From: Athripsodes cinereus
Taxonomy: Eukaryota; Arthropoda; Insecta; Trichoptera; Leptoceridae
Length of the DNA stretch: 64,000 nt
Assembly (NCBI GenBank): GCA_947579605.1
Contig: OX388324.1
Span: 21,397,746 to 21,461,745 of the forward strand
Direction of reading: 5' to 3'
The position numbers and the translations under genes were made by a program. Below are positions 54,960 through 64,000 of this stretch, in pieces (the stretch's first letter is position 1; every line of letters begins with the position of its first letter). The notes under the pieces are model-generated. The model had not been told where the DNA came from. It saw only the letters and a list, made by a program, of their open reading frames with translations, and made no database searches.

Positions 54960-56165
54960 GGCTTGTATTTAAGTGATCATCAAAAATATACCAAAATCGT
55001 CACCAAATAATTCAATATGATTGCCAAAATAGTAGATTGATCATCAAATCGTGATCCTCAAATAATTCTAAATTGAACCCTAAAAAATAAAATATTCCAA
55101 CCAAATAATTCAATATGATCGCCAAAATAGTAGATTGATCATCAAATCGTGATCCTCAAATAATTCTAAATTGAACCCTAAAAAATAAAATATTCCAACC
55201 AAATAATTCAATATGATCGCCAAAATAGTAGATTGATCATCAAATCGTGATCCTCAAATATTTCTAAATTGAATCCAAAACAATAAAACATTTGCCGGCA
55301 AAAATAAAATCTGATTCCAATATAAATTTCTTACAGTTTTGTACATATATTACTTTTCTATAGAAAAAAAATACTCGACAACGGTTGGAGACAATTTATA
55401 TTCGAAATAAAACCGGCAAAAATAAAATCTAGTACCAATGTAAATTTCCTACAGTTTCGTACACATTACTTTTTTTATGGAAAAAATACTCGACAACGGG
55501 TGGAGCCAATTTATGTTCGAACTAGATTTTATTTTCGCCGGTTTTATTTTATTTTTGCCGGCAAAAATAAAATAAAACCGGCGAAAATAAAATCTAGTTC
55601 GAATATAAATTTCCTTAAGTTTCGTATAATATTACTTTTTCTATGGAAAAAATACTCGAATACGGGTGGTGCCGCTTAAGTATCATAGTTCCGATAATAG
55701 TGCATCTGCAACGGGTTTGAGTATTCAAATATTATCATTGTAGTCGTGAATAGTGAAATAATAAAAAGGGTCATGTCATTTTAAGCATTCTTAAAAAAAT
55801 CACGATAGTGAAGAAAGAGACTTTCTAATGAATTTACTTAAATATTATGAACGATTTTTGTTATTATAATAACAAATTTGGCGATCAATCTACTATTTTG
55901 GCAATCAATCTATTTATTTTATGGTCAAATGTATTTTTTGGTGGTCATACCGAAATATTTTGACGATCGGATTTTAATATTTGTAGGTAATAATTTTGAT
56001 GTTAGTTTCATTTATTTGATGATATTTATTTTATATTTTGATGATCGGAATATGAAATATTTGGTGGTATTGTTTTGGTGTTAATTTGACTTTTTTGATT
56101 ATCGTTTTATTTTTCTGATGGTCGGTGACTAGGATCAAAAATATTATTTGATGATCATTTATATA
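54960..56165. mobile_element. Composite inverted element with GATCATCAAA arrays
   Basis: The left side begins GTGATCATCAAAAATAT and the right side ends ATTATTTGATGATCATTTAT. Between them, left-hand GATYNNCAAA words face right-hand TTTGRTGATC words. The left arm includes three near-identical 98-bp tandem repeats (markers at 55013, 55111, 55209). The centre (about 55290-55690) has three ~113-bp repeats with GCCGGCAAAAATAAAATCT and ACTCGACAACGG, and a palindrome CCGGCGAAAATAAAATCTAG around 55523-55600. No frame is convincing. Similar GATCACCAAA-type arrays are widespread in Lepidoptera as I recall; the element class is unknown. Confidence 0.65.
55005..55300. repeat. 98-bp tandem repeat, three copies
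   Basis: CAATATGAT(C/T)GCCAAAATAG recurs at 55013, 55111 and 55209. Copies 2 and 3 are nearly identical, so the amplification is recent. Confidence 0.9.
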
Positions 56166-56339
56166 ATACCGAATAAATAATAGATTGTAAACAAACTGAT
56201 CATTTGTACATAGTATTCGCAAACTTTTTGGTTTTATACATATTTGTACAATGACTTATTTTATAAAATGTGCTACATGACTTTATATTTGCTAAGTACC
56301 TAAATAAATAAGATAAATATGTTAAAATAACTATTACTT

Positions 56340-56412
56340 TACTATAATATACCCTCATGCCGTGTCCTAGGTGGGGTATGCAGAGAGAATGAAACGCCAT
56401 ATAGATCTTAAA
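56340..56412 (-). repeat. RTE-like LINE 3' end, very short
   Basis: ATATACCCTCATGCCGTGTC, CTAGGTGGGGTATGCAGAGA and AACGCCATATAGATCT match the last ~70 bp of the LINE (…WR-V…YPTWDTA and tail). Confidence 0.75.
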
Positions 56413-57004
56413 TGATTATAGAATTTATGTTAAAATAACACTTTCTTACTTACGATTGTTTCTTCACTGTGTTACTAAAGGAACATAAGGTAGGTACTGA
56501 GGGTAAAGATGATTGTATTTCATGGAAATATATCTGACAGCTATTTTCAAAGGTCGTTCTGGACGATATAACGCGGTGTGTAGCTGGAGAAAGGATAATA
56601 ACTCAATATGGACTGTGAAATGACAAAACCTCGCATAAAATATAAGTCGTAATTTTTTTATAGAATAACTAGGTAGTTGTAAAAAATTTAAATGACAAAG
56701 GATACTAAGCATAGATTTATATGCTAAGATATATTTTATATGAATCAATATAAATTTCCCTATTTATGAGGATATTTTACAGATAATTAAATTTTATTTA
56801 TTTATGAAAAGAACATAAAAATTTCCAAGCTAAACTTTTATTAAATTTTGGAATAAAAAATTATAAATATATTTTTTTGCATGAAGTAAGTCAAAATTTA
56901 TTTTAAAATATTTTTTCAATCTATTTACCTATATCGATATTAAGTATACCATTGATATTTATACCAAAAAATAAGTATTTAGCTAGTAGTTCAACTTTAT
57001 TATA
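56413..57004. other. AT-rich DNA, nothing recognised
   Basis: A 94-codon minus frame (56748-56464) has no recognised feature. Confidence 0.4.
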
Positions 57005-57185
57005 TTACTGTAATCAACATTTAGGACATTCTATTTGTGTGATGACACATGCAGAGTTGGTGGCATATCTCATCGCTGAATTGTTTTTTTTTTTATGAAA
57101 TTAATATTTTTTTTTTTTTTTTTATTTATTTATTTATTGACGGCTAATTAGCCTTTTACACAATATTTTTTTTACATAGGTACAA
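57005..57185 (-). repeat. SINE-like fragment plus reversed LINE 3' end
   Basis: 57020-57080 (ACATTTAGGACATTC, GGTGGCATATCTCATCGCTG) is a piece of the RTE-tailed family. A T-run and TTTATTTATTTATTTATTGA then lead into GACGGCTAATTAGCC, a reversed LINE 3' end of the type at 47540-47850. Confidence 0.55.
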
Positions 57186-57339
57186 TATCATAACAAAACA
57201 AAACATAGGTACCAAACACAATATTAATAAATAATATTATCTAGCATTGTTCGGAAAAACTAATGGAAAAGATTGAAATGTCAATTGTAAATCCGTTCTA
57301 TGTCAAAGGAAATATTATATTCTTACTTTGTTTATTATT

Positions 57340-57500
57340 TATACGATTATATTTACGAATATCTTATTTTACACATATAGAGGACACAAACAGTTACATA
57401 GAGTAAACTTTATATAAACAAAGAAAACCAATTAGGTACCTACTGTCCTGCACATGTTGATTAAATGCTATTTTCAAAGCAATCTTTTAACCATTAAAAT
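57340..57500 (-). repeat. Family H LINE 3' end, decayed
   Basis: GAGGACACAAACAGTTACAT, AAACAAAGAAAACCAATTAG and GCACATGTTGATTAAATGC match 12560-12720 loosely. Confidence 0.45.
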
Positions 57501-57710
57501 AAAATAAAAATATATGTTTCAAAATTTTACTAATGACTTTATTATAGTTATATAGGTTACGACATACCATGACATTTTCAAATTAAACATAGCTATAAAC
57601 GTTTTACATTTAATTGGTTTGAAAATAACATCGCTTGTCGAAACCTATGTCGTTTATATATGTAAAGTAACTGGTAAAACCTTGAAACATAATTATTACA
57701 CCTACTAAAT
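57501..57710. repeat. Possible decayed family F hammerhead-like hairpin
   Basis: ATAGGTTACGACATACCATG at 57553 and CGCTTGTCGAAACCTATGTC at 57631 face each other. TGTCGAAACC keeps the stem II/GAAA/helix III order of family F. Weak. Confidence 0.3.
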
Positions 57711-57870
57711 CATCATTGCATTTTCCCAAGTGGGGTAGCCGTCCGTAATCATACTCTGATGGGTGGCCAACCTAATCGTTGAATTTGAGATGTAAAACGT
57801 CTTTATTTTTCGAACATCTGCCTTTTACAGAACACTCGAAAACTTACGGACAAGAGTGAGAGACCAATTC
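57711..57870 (-). repeat. RTE-tailed SINE-like repeat, partial
   Basis: TTCCCAAGTGGGGTAGCCG, TGATGGGTGGCCAACCTAAT, GAACATCTGCCTTTTACAGA and CACTCGAAAACTTACGG are present. Confidence 0.7.
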
Positions 57871-59049
57871 TTTGCTCCAAATTTTTTTTAAACATATTCT
57901 ATATAATAAATAGATATAGAGTTTCATTAATTCATCAAATAATTAATCCTAAAAGCTCTTAAATCAAGGTCTGCATAATATAAGAGAGTGGTAAATTAGT
58001 ACATTTATACTAAAATGCTACAGGCAGATACACCAAAATGAACATATAAAATCAAACAATTTAAATTTGAATTTTCAGGATACTTAAGAAAGTATTAAAC
58101 AAAGTGAATAACATGAAAATAGTTCTAGACGAGTTTATATTTTTTGATAGTTGATTTTTTACAGGAGCCATTGAAGTCAAAACATTTACATTTTTCAATC
58201 AGCCAAAGCGGAGGGAAAAGTTGTTCGACAGCAAAAAAAAATCTATCGACGGCGTCACGTAAACGACATTTGTTTAGGAACGTGCTTGCGCCAGAGCGAC
58301 GCAGTGACGAAAGTGTGTTCTCCGCTACTTTGTGAGCGCTCCGAGTCATAAAGGGTAACCTTCTAAGTAAATGTACCAACTTATATATTATATTATGATT
58401 ATATGGATACCGTTACGAGACAATGTTTCAGTCGACACACATCTCAAATATTTATTTATTTATCTATGATAAATCCATTTAATTAAGCTAACAGTACTTT
58501 GACTTAAAAATAATATACGGGCATCGGCAGGTACTCATTTCAAAGGATTGTGATTTGGCTGCTCAATTATTATATGAGTTACTCAGTTATTTATTATAAT
58601 TATACTCACTCTTTTTATTTTCAATTTTGTAGCTTGATGCATTGTTGTTTGAGGCAAACATCGCTTTGCCTTAATATTCACGTAACATAGTTCAAGAAAA
58701 AAAAATTGCGAGATCAAATTTAGATCGAGACTATTATAATGTAACTATGTATATTGAAAAATGTTATATATATGAAGGAATATATTCTAAGAATATTTCT
58801 ATTCTAAGTTTTTTAGCCAGTATTAGGAAATATTATGTACTTCAGAATTTACAAATTTGATGTTTAATAAGGCGTAATATTTTAATTTCTACACAATTCG
58901 TTATTCCATAGAGTTAAAGATAAGCAAAGTTTCGGACTCCCACTCTTATCCGCAAGTTTTCAGAATCCTGCAGTAGAAAGCAGTAATTTCTCGTAAAACT
59001 TTAACATCAGGTATATATAATTATTATATAAAAAACTTTTTTATAAATT
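57871..59049. other. AT-rich DNA with one GC-richer unique block
   Basis: 58150-58335 is open on both strands and GC-richer (ATCGACGGCGTCACG, CTTGCGCCAGAGCGACGCAG, GAGCGCTCCGAGTC). It matches no repeat in the window and could be a conserved regulatory block or a non-coding exon. The rest is featureless. Confidence 0.4.
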
Positions 59050-59235
59050 CTTGGTATTTCCTACAAGTTGGGTAGTCAGCGGACAATCTTCACGTAAAAA
59101 AATAAAATTTCACTGTATGTCAGTAGAAGTCCGAGACATTCAGAATGGATGTTATGCCTCATCACTGTATTGTAGATGTTTTATAAGAGATTCCTTACGA
59201 ATTTTGTATCTTACAGTAGGACACTCGATAAGACA
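59050..59235 (-). repeat. RTE-tailed SINE-like repeat, first of a pair
   Basis: TTCCTACAAGTTGGGTAGTC, AGCGGACAATC, CCGAGACATTCAGAATGGAT and CCTCATCACTG are in family order. A second copy follows 50 bp on. Confidence 0.7.
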
Positions 59236-59286
59236 AAGAACATTTGTTTATTTTTTTATTTATTTATTCTTTCATTCATTCACTCT

Positions 59287-59525
59287 ACCATCACGGGATT
59301 TCCCACTAGAGAGGTAGACAGCGGGAAAAACTTCGCGCAACAAACATGCAAGCTGTCTTCTCTGTGTCAATATATGTCAAGACATTCAGAATGGGTGCAT
59401 ACCTCATCGCTGAACCAAATATGTTACTGTTTTAAAAGTGAATTTCTACGAATATCTGCCTCTTACAAGACACTCGTTAAGAAACAGAAAATAAACTTAT
59501 TCTTTTCCAGGGACTCCAGGAAATC
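59287..59525 (-). repeat. RTE-tailed SINE-like repeat, second of a pair
   Basis: CTACCATCACGGGATTTCCC, AACAAACATGCAAGCTGTCT, AAGACATTCAGAATGGGTGC, CCTCATCGCTGAACC and AAGACACTCGTTAAG. Same orientation as its neighbour; the 181-codon plus frame spanning both (59176-59721) is an artefact of these repeats. Confidence 0.8.
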
Positions 59526-61039
59526 AAATATGCAACCTATTTTATCACTTCAATATCCAGCATTGCTTATCTTAATATACGACCAATTATTTTCTGCATG
59601 GTGCAGACAACACTTTTACAGAATACTAGCAAATTTACGGAAAAGAGCGGATGATAAATTCTTTGCTAAATGCTATACGGAATTTATAAATTGTTTGGAT
59701 TTTATAGATATCCATACATGAGGTACATAATCAAAATGTTATGAAAAATCCGCAATGTTCTAACAAGGTGAGAATTGAAGCTTCTACGAAAGCTCCTATT
59801 AAATATTAGTATACCAGAAATGTACCTAATCTTGTTAATTATACTTTTTGAACGGGAAATACAAAGGTTTTTGAACTTTACTTGTCTAGTTTGCTATATA
59901 AATATGACAAGTCTATTTATTTAACGGGACAAAGTAATAAAAATTATAATAAACTAGAAAACTTTTCTAAGGACCCCTGTTGACGCTTTGACAAACTTAT
60001 GGGGATCTTGACCTGTGTCACTTAAAGCTTTGGTCAAAGTTTCATAAAAGTTTTACCAATATATTTAATGAGAAATACGAAAACAAAGAAAAAATATGAA
60101 TGACTCACATTTAAGGTTTACTCGAACTAAGTTATAGAACTAACAAATAAGCTGAAAATAATTTATGGCAGAAAAAGTGCTTAGTAATATAAATGTATCG
60201 AGAAATAATTTGCTATACAAAAATAATATAATATATTATACAAAGAAAGCATTTTCGGAATTATTCAATAAGTTTCTTAGAAAAAAACTTGAGATTTATG
60301 AAACGGCTAAGATGTTATTATTTATTTCTATGATGTGGGGTAAATCGCAGGCTGTATATTATCCGGGAATGTCGCACTCTAAAAGTACGTTTGTGTGCTT
60401 CACTGCAAATTTATCCCACGATCACTTACATGTACCATGATTGCAGTATAAATTTGCAAATATGATTATTATTCCACTAACATACCAGAGATTTAACTGT
60501 ATAACATACCCATAGCAGCCTGCCCGTGAGAACAAAAAAAAGTGTAGGTATACCATTAGCTACCTACTTTTAATGAAAGTATTACTGGACGGAAACAGTT
60601 CCAATCAATATTAGTGAGAAATCGTTCTTTAGTTCAGGCAATTCAACGGCATGAAAATGGGGAACTTTCACAAAAAAATTTCAACCCAAAAAATAGTTCA
60701 GAAAATTAGAAAAATTATGGTGCTTTTTATATTTTTAAATGTGCATTTGTAAGGTTTTTATCACCATTTAAAAAAGCAATTTTCGCACTTCGCCGCAAAA
60801 AGGTTCACTCGTGGCGGAGCAGTGTTTGACGATATCAGGCGCTACAAACAGTACTAGGAGTGAAATGTGTGGAAATACAAAATAGCGCCTAGCGACGTCA
60901 CACCGGACTAATTCAATAACAGAAAATATAGATTTTTAAAATGAAAATAATGAGTGAAAAGTTTTATTTTATCGTTTCTTATTAGGATATTCGTGATCAG
61001 CATATATTTATTAATATGAATTGATAACATTTATTCATT
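59526..61039. other. AT-rich DNA with one GC-richer block
   Basis: 60780-60905 (CGCACTTCGCCGCAAAAAGG, TCGTGGCGGAGCAGTG, AATAGCGCCTAGCGACGTC) is compositionally distinct and unrecognised. No gene elsewhere. Confidence 0.4.
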
Positions 61040-61225
61040 CACTGTGTCGGTGTTTAGGTACCTAGTAGAATTCCATATCGAAATAAATAAAACAAGCGTT
61101 TTATTCTACTATTGTTTTATTCGGTGAGAGAGACGTCTTTCGTCTTATAAGGACAATGTCAATCTTGATTGACGTCTCTCTCACCGAATAAAACAATAGT
61201 AGAATAAAACGTTTGTTTTATTTAT
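61040..61225 (-). repeat. Family E hairpin repeat, one arm deleted internally
   Basis: Near-perfect 55-bp outer arms 61083-61137 and 61171-61225. Only the left arm keeps the module: reversed, TTGACATTGTCC...AAGACGAAAGACGTC. The mini-ORF is on the minus strand from 61076: MEFY, then a stop caused by a small insertion. A CTACTACTACTACTA run follows. Confidence 0.75.
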
Positions 61226-61243
61226 CTACTACTACTACTACTA

Positions 61244-61322
61244 TACCATCACGGCATATCCCACAAGTGGGGTAGCCAGCAGATCAGCTGCATGTAAGAA
61301 ACATGCAGACTGTCCTCTTCGT
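61244..61322 (-). repeat. RTE-tailed SINE-like repeat, 3' part
   Basis: ACCATCACGGCATATCCCAC, AAGTGGGGTAGCCAGCAGAT, CAGCTGCATGTAAGAAACAT and GCAGACTGTCCTCTTCGTG. The best-preserved 3' end of the family. Confidence 0.85.
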
Positions 61323-61914
61323 GTTTTATTTATTTCAACATTTATTCATATTTCTCACACATGCATGTTCCCCAAATGGTATGTGGAGTGATTTTACTTC
61401 AATATCGGTAGTCGTTTAATTAACAAAATGCTGCCTTACAGTTTCTGTGGAAGTCTGCTGGAAGACACAACCCCATCTTTATTTTATTTAGGAACGCAAG
61501 GCCTGTGTAATAATATATTTTTAAGGCAAAGCAACTAGATTCTAGTGAATTATGTACCGCGTACTTACATTCAATCTAAGTGAATTGTAAGGAAAAAGTA
61601 GTTTCAAAAAGCTATAAAAAGTTTTTTTGTAACTTTAAATGGAATATGTGTTACCTGTAAGTATATTCATTGTGACATGGAATAAAATATAAAGTACTTA
61701 AGAACACTAAATGCTTTCACGTACCTGGGGAAGTAATGTGTGCTTTTTCCGGAAGAGTTTTTTTCATTTGATAAATTCAACGCGTATCCAAATTTGTGAA
61801 CACATATTATGCATTTGACAATTAATTGTTAAACAATGGCCAGTACAACTCAAGGTTATATAAATACAATATTTTTCCTAGTACCTACCTATGTACAATT
61901 ATTACTTTCAATAA
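61323..61914. other. AT-rich DNA, nothing recognised
   Basis: No supported feature. Confidence 0.4.
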
Positions 61915-62095
61915 ATACATAAGTAGAGTCTCCGCCTCGTGAACAGAGTATTTGGTTCGATTCCAGGTGCCGTCAGACTCCCTTTTTACGACACAAGCTT
62001 TTAGCTTACTGTGAAAGGTGTTTAAGGTTGTGTTTGGGTTTATAATAAAACCCAGATACCTATATCTTTTAAAAAAATGCAGTACCAATATCTAT
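61915..62095 (+). repeat. tRNA-derived SINE, second type
   Basis: Same family as 28905-29079, plus orientation: GTAGAGTCTCCGCCTCGTGA, B box GGTTCGATTCC, GGTGCCGTCAGACTCCC, ACGACACAAGCTTTTAGC, TTACTGTGAAAGGTGTTTAA and GGGTTTATAATAAAACCC. The A-box side is partly lost. Confidence 0.8.
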
Positions 62096-62606
62096 CAAAA
62101 AAAAAATGTCCCAAACTTATAAAAGTATTATTATTATGCTGTTACATTCCATAACATTATATAAAATAGTCTCTTTTCTACTAATACTAAAACACTGCAC
62201 ATCTTCTTTACCCGAGAAAGTCATAAAAGGAGCCCAACAATAAATAAAAAACAAAGTACTACAAGCCTTGAAACAACAATGTGTTAAGCTGCAAAAAAAT
62301 ATTGGTCGCATTACCATTTTTTTCCTTGAATTTCTAATACGTACAATTAAAGTTGATGATATGTACCGAAAAAATTATAAAATGTTTAAAACAGGGTTGA
62401 AATTGTGGTAGAAAACATTATTTTGATATTTTAATTCCAGTTCATTCCTGCAAAGTTAATTTGAGCATAATTTACAAATTTTTCACTGCAAAATACATTA
62501 CACTTTATATAGATAGTTGAAATTATCCGTTCCTGTGATTGCAATACGTTTTAACTACAGAATAATAATAATTATGTAGGTAATTGCAGTGTTTAATGAC
62601 ACTTAC
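62096..62606 (-). other. Presumed start of a long intron
   Basis: Lies immediately downstream of the GTAAGT donor of the signal-peptide exon. AT-rich; a 66-codon minus frame (62317-62117) is unrecognised. Confidence 0.4.
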
Positions 62607-62682
62607 CCAGTGCAGATGGTGTGACGTGCAGCAGGAGTGTGATGCACAGAGCATACGTGAGGCACTGCAGAGGTGAGGTCAT
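62607..62682 (-). CDS. First coding exon of a secreted or membrane protein (signal peptide)
   Basis: Starting at ATG 62682-62680 the exon encodes MTSPLQCLTYALCITLLLHV followed by TPSAL and one base of the next codon. It has a short polar start, a hydrophobic core (LTYALCITLLLHV) and a small-residue cleavage region (TPSA). This is a textbook signal peptide and would send the product to the secretory pathway. Translation stops at an exact splice donor, G|GTAAGT (62606-62601), phase 1. Codon use is GC-rich compared with all surrounding DNA. A core promoter lies 67 nt upstream. The mature protein is outside the window or in unseen exons, so its identity is unknown. Alternatives: chance frame in a CG-richer promoter region; I consider that less likely. 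Confidence 0.7.
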
Positions 62683-62749
62683 TACGTCACCATTCTATAG
62701 TCACGTGATCACTACCTAATATCACTGCCACTACTTCACTAGTTGCACT
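62683..62749 (-). promoter_or_regulatory. 5' UTR with a 3-codon uORF and E-box
   Basis: From the initiator A (62749) to the ATG. An upstream ATG at 62693 reads M-V-T then TAA, whose last A is the first base of the main ATG (TAATG). This stop-start overlap could lower or re-route initiation. The segment also contains CACGTG (62702-62707) and TGACGTAA (62689-62682), E-box- and CRE-like sites. Confidence 0.5.
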
Positions 62750-62779
62750 GAGCTAACTCACTATATGCGCATTTTTAAA
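62747..62779 (-). promoter_or_regulatory. TATA-like box and arthropod initiator
   Basis: On the minus strand TTTAAA (62779-62774) lies 30 nt upstream of the A of TCAGT (62751-62747), the arthropod initiator consensus. The spacing is ideal for a TATA/Inr core promoter driving the exon at 62607-62682. Confidence 0.55.
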
Positions 62780-63734
62780 CAACGCACACCGCTAGCAGCA
62801 TTGTGCTGCACATATCGCTAGACGTGCTTTACAGTGCGCTTACCACTTATGCTTCACACTGAAATTACTACAAGCGTATTATTCACCCTGCGCACATCAC
62901 TATTGAGTCACGTTACGCGAACTTCTGGAGCTTTTTAATAAGTACCTATGTATATTATCACTGGTGAAATTCACTGCACTGTTTTCACTTTAAGTCACTA
63001 AGTTATAAAAATTCTGATCTTTTTTTTATTTGATTTGATTTTTTAATGTCAAAGCTATTTTTTAATTATCAAATTAATAATTTTTAGATTTAGTTTTGTT
63101 CAGGTGATTAATTTCCATGTGAACGATTTATTTTTTTCAAAACAGAGAGGAAAAACTTTTATTAATACACTTACAAAATATTTGACATGTTAAGTAAAAG
63201 TACTGATATTTTAAATTTTGTTTTTAAATTAGCATCTTACATGTCTCTCTTTTATTTAATATATTATTCGTAAAAAAACTACAATAATTTATTTTCTGCA
63301 AATGGAGTTATATTATTTTATTTTGATATTATTATTATGAAAACAGAATTATTTAGTGGAGTTATTATTTTGTAGGTTGCGTGCGACAACAGACCGCCGT
63401 CTTCAACTGTTGAATGAACACTGAATGTTTCTACTTTGGTTTTGTTCGGATAGAAACAAAACGAGAGACACTACTATGTAACAATGACGATGATCCGCAT
63501 CTATTAGTAGTGGTAGTAACTATCTATCTAACTGTCGTGATTCTGAAACAAAAATAAAAGTAAAGTGTTAGTAACTTAACAAGTAAGTTAATTTATTAAC
63601 TTACTAAGGTTCTTTTAGATACTTATTTAAAGTTATAACCACTCTGGTTTATTAGTTGTTAAATATAATATAGGTACATGCATTAAGGATCGTTTACAAA
63701 AACACTGTTCTTGTACATGTAGTTACTTTACTAT
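62780..63734. other. Upstream region of the minus-strand gene
   Basis: 62780-62940 is less AT-rich and free of the window's repeats, as expected for a proximal promoter (GCTAGCAGCATTGTGCTGC, GAGTCACGTTACGCG). 63375-63470 is another repeat-free, less AT-rich block (GTGCGACAACAGACCGCCG). The rest is AT-rich. Confidence 0.45.
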
Positions 63735-64000
63735 TATATACTTCACACTGTATCTCAAGAAGGGTAGGAAGAGAAAACGCAATGCCGTATAGATTTAACC
63801 TAAACAACTTCTTTTATTTTTTCTACATTCTTATAGTTTCTCACACACGGGCCTCGAGTTCTCATACACAGCCGTCACGATAATTTGCATATCATGAATT
63901 GAAGATGTAAGTTGTCTTATACGTGAGTTTTTATAAATTTGCCTTTTAAACGACACTCGAAATGTTAGGAAAGAATAGAAAATCTAAAGAATAGTTTTCT
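63735..64000 (-). pseudogene. RTE-like LINE 3' end joined to RTE-tailed SINE-like repeat
   Basis: 63735-63880 (TTCACACTGTATCTCAAGAA, GGGTAGGAAGAGAAAACGC, CAACTTCTTTTATTTTTTCT) is a decayed RTE C-terminus and tail. From about 63890 the sequence switches to the middle of the SINE-like family (GAATTGAAGATGTAAG, TTTGCCTTTTAAACGACACT, CGAAATGTTAGGAAAG). This is either a nested insertion or a chimera of the two, which would be informative about how the SINE arose. Cut by the window end. Confidence 0.6.

Noticed and set aside
59176..59721. 181-codon plus-strand open frame, the longest in the window
   Set aside because: It runs through two RTE-tailed SINE-like repeats in the antisense direction, shows no domain, and its composition is that of translated AT-rich repeat DNA.

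Overview
The window is AT-rich animal DNA, almost certainly from a moth or butterfly. The clues are a tRNA-derived SINE whose body matches a widespread lepidopteran SINE as I remember it, the very frequent GTAGGTACCTA-type words, and a mix of decayed RTE-like, R4/Dong-like and other LINE fragments. No complete host protein gene is present. The only host-gene feature I can support is a first coding exon on the minus strand near the right end (62607-62682). It encodes a 25-residue signal peptide, ends at a GTAAGT donor, and lies below a TATA-like/initiator core promoter. If it is real, everything to its left (up to 62.6 kb) is downstream of it and is probably its first intron.

The rest is a layered repeat landscape. 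0-16 kb holds LINE and SINE fragments, a 45-bp minisatellite, a frameshifted R4/Dong-like LINE end and several hairpin repeats. 16.3-19.3 kb is a compositionally odd segment with GC-rich blocks and repeated CCGCGAATAAC hairpins. 23.3-23.9 kb is a CR1/L2-like LINE end. 24.66-28.08 kb looks like a DNA transposon with TA-flanked inverted ends, holding a decayed gene built of small phase-0 exons. 28.7-30.4 kb has a duplicated repeat split by a SINE. 34,481-43,041 is a very young, non-coding LTR retrotransposon with 2,566-bp LTRs, lying on the minus strand. 43-62 kb is again LINE/SINE debris, a SINE palindrome, a MITE, and a composite inverted element at 55-56 kb.

Two groups of elements appear functionally linked. 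First, about sixteen copies of a roughly 250-bp SINE-like repeat share their 3' end with the RTE-like LINE fragments here, as expected of a non-autonomous partner copied by that LINE. Second, three families of inverted-repeat elements share a hammerhead-ribozyme-like module (core, stem II, GAAA, palindromic helix III). In two of the families this lies 54-64 nt upstream of a short conserved reading-frame start, MEFYxxNxxxxN. One family, at 12.94-13.18 kb, keeps a nearly canonical hammerhead. I read these as leader or pseudo-LTR pieces of Penelope-like retroelements or a related group. This and the non-coding LTR element are the most unusual content of the window.
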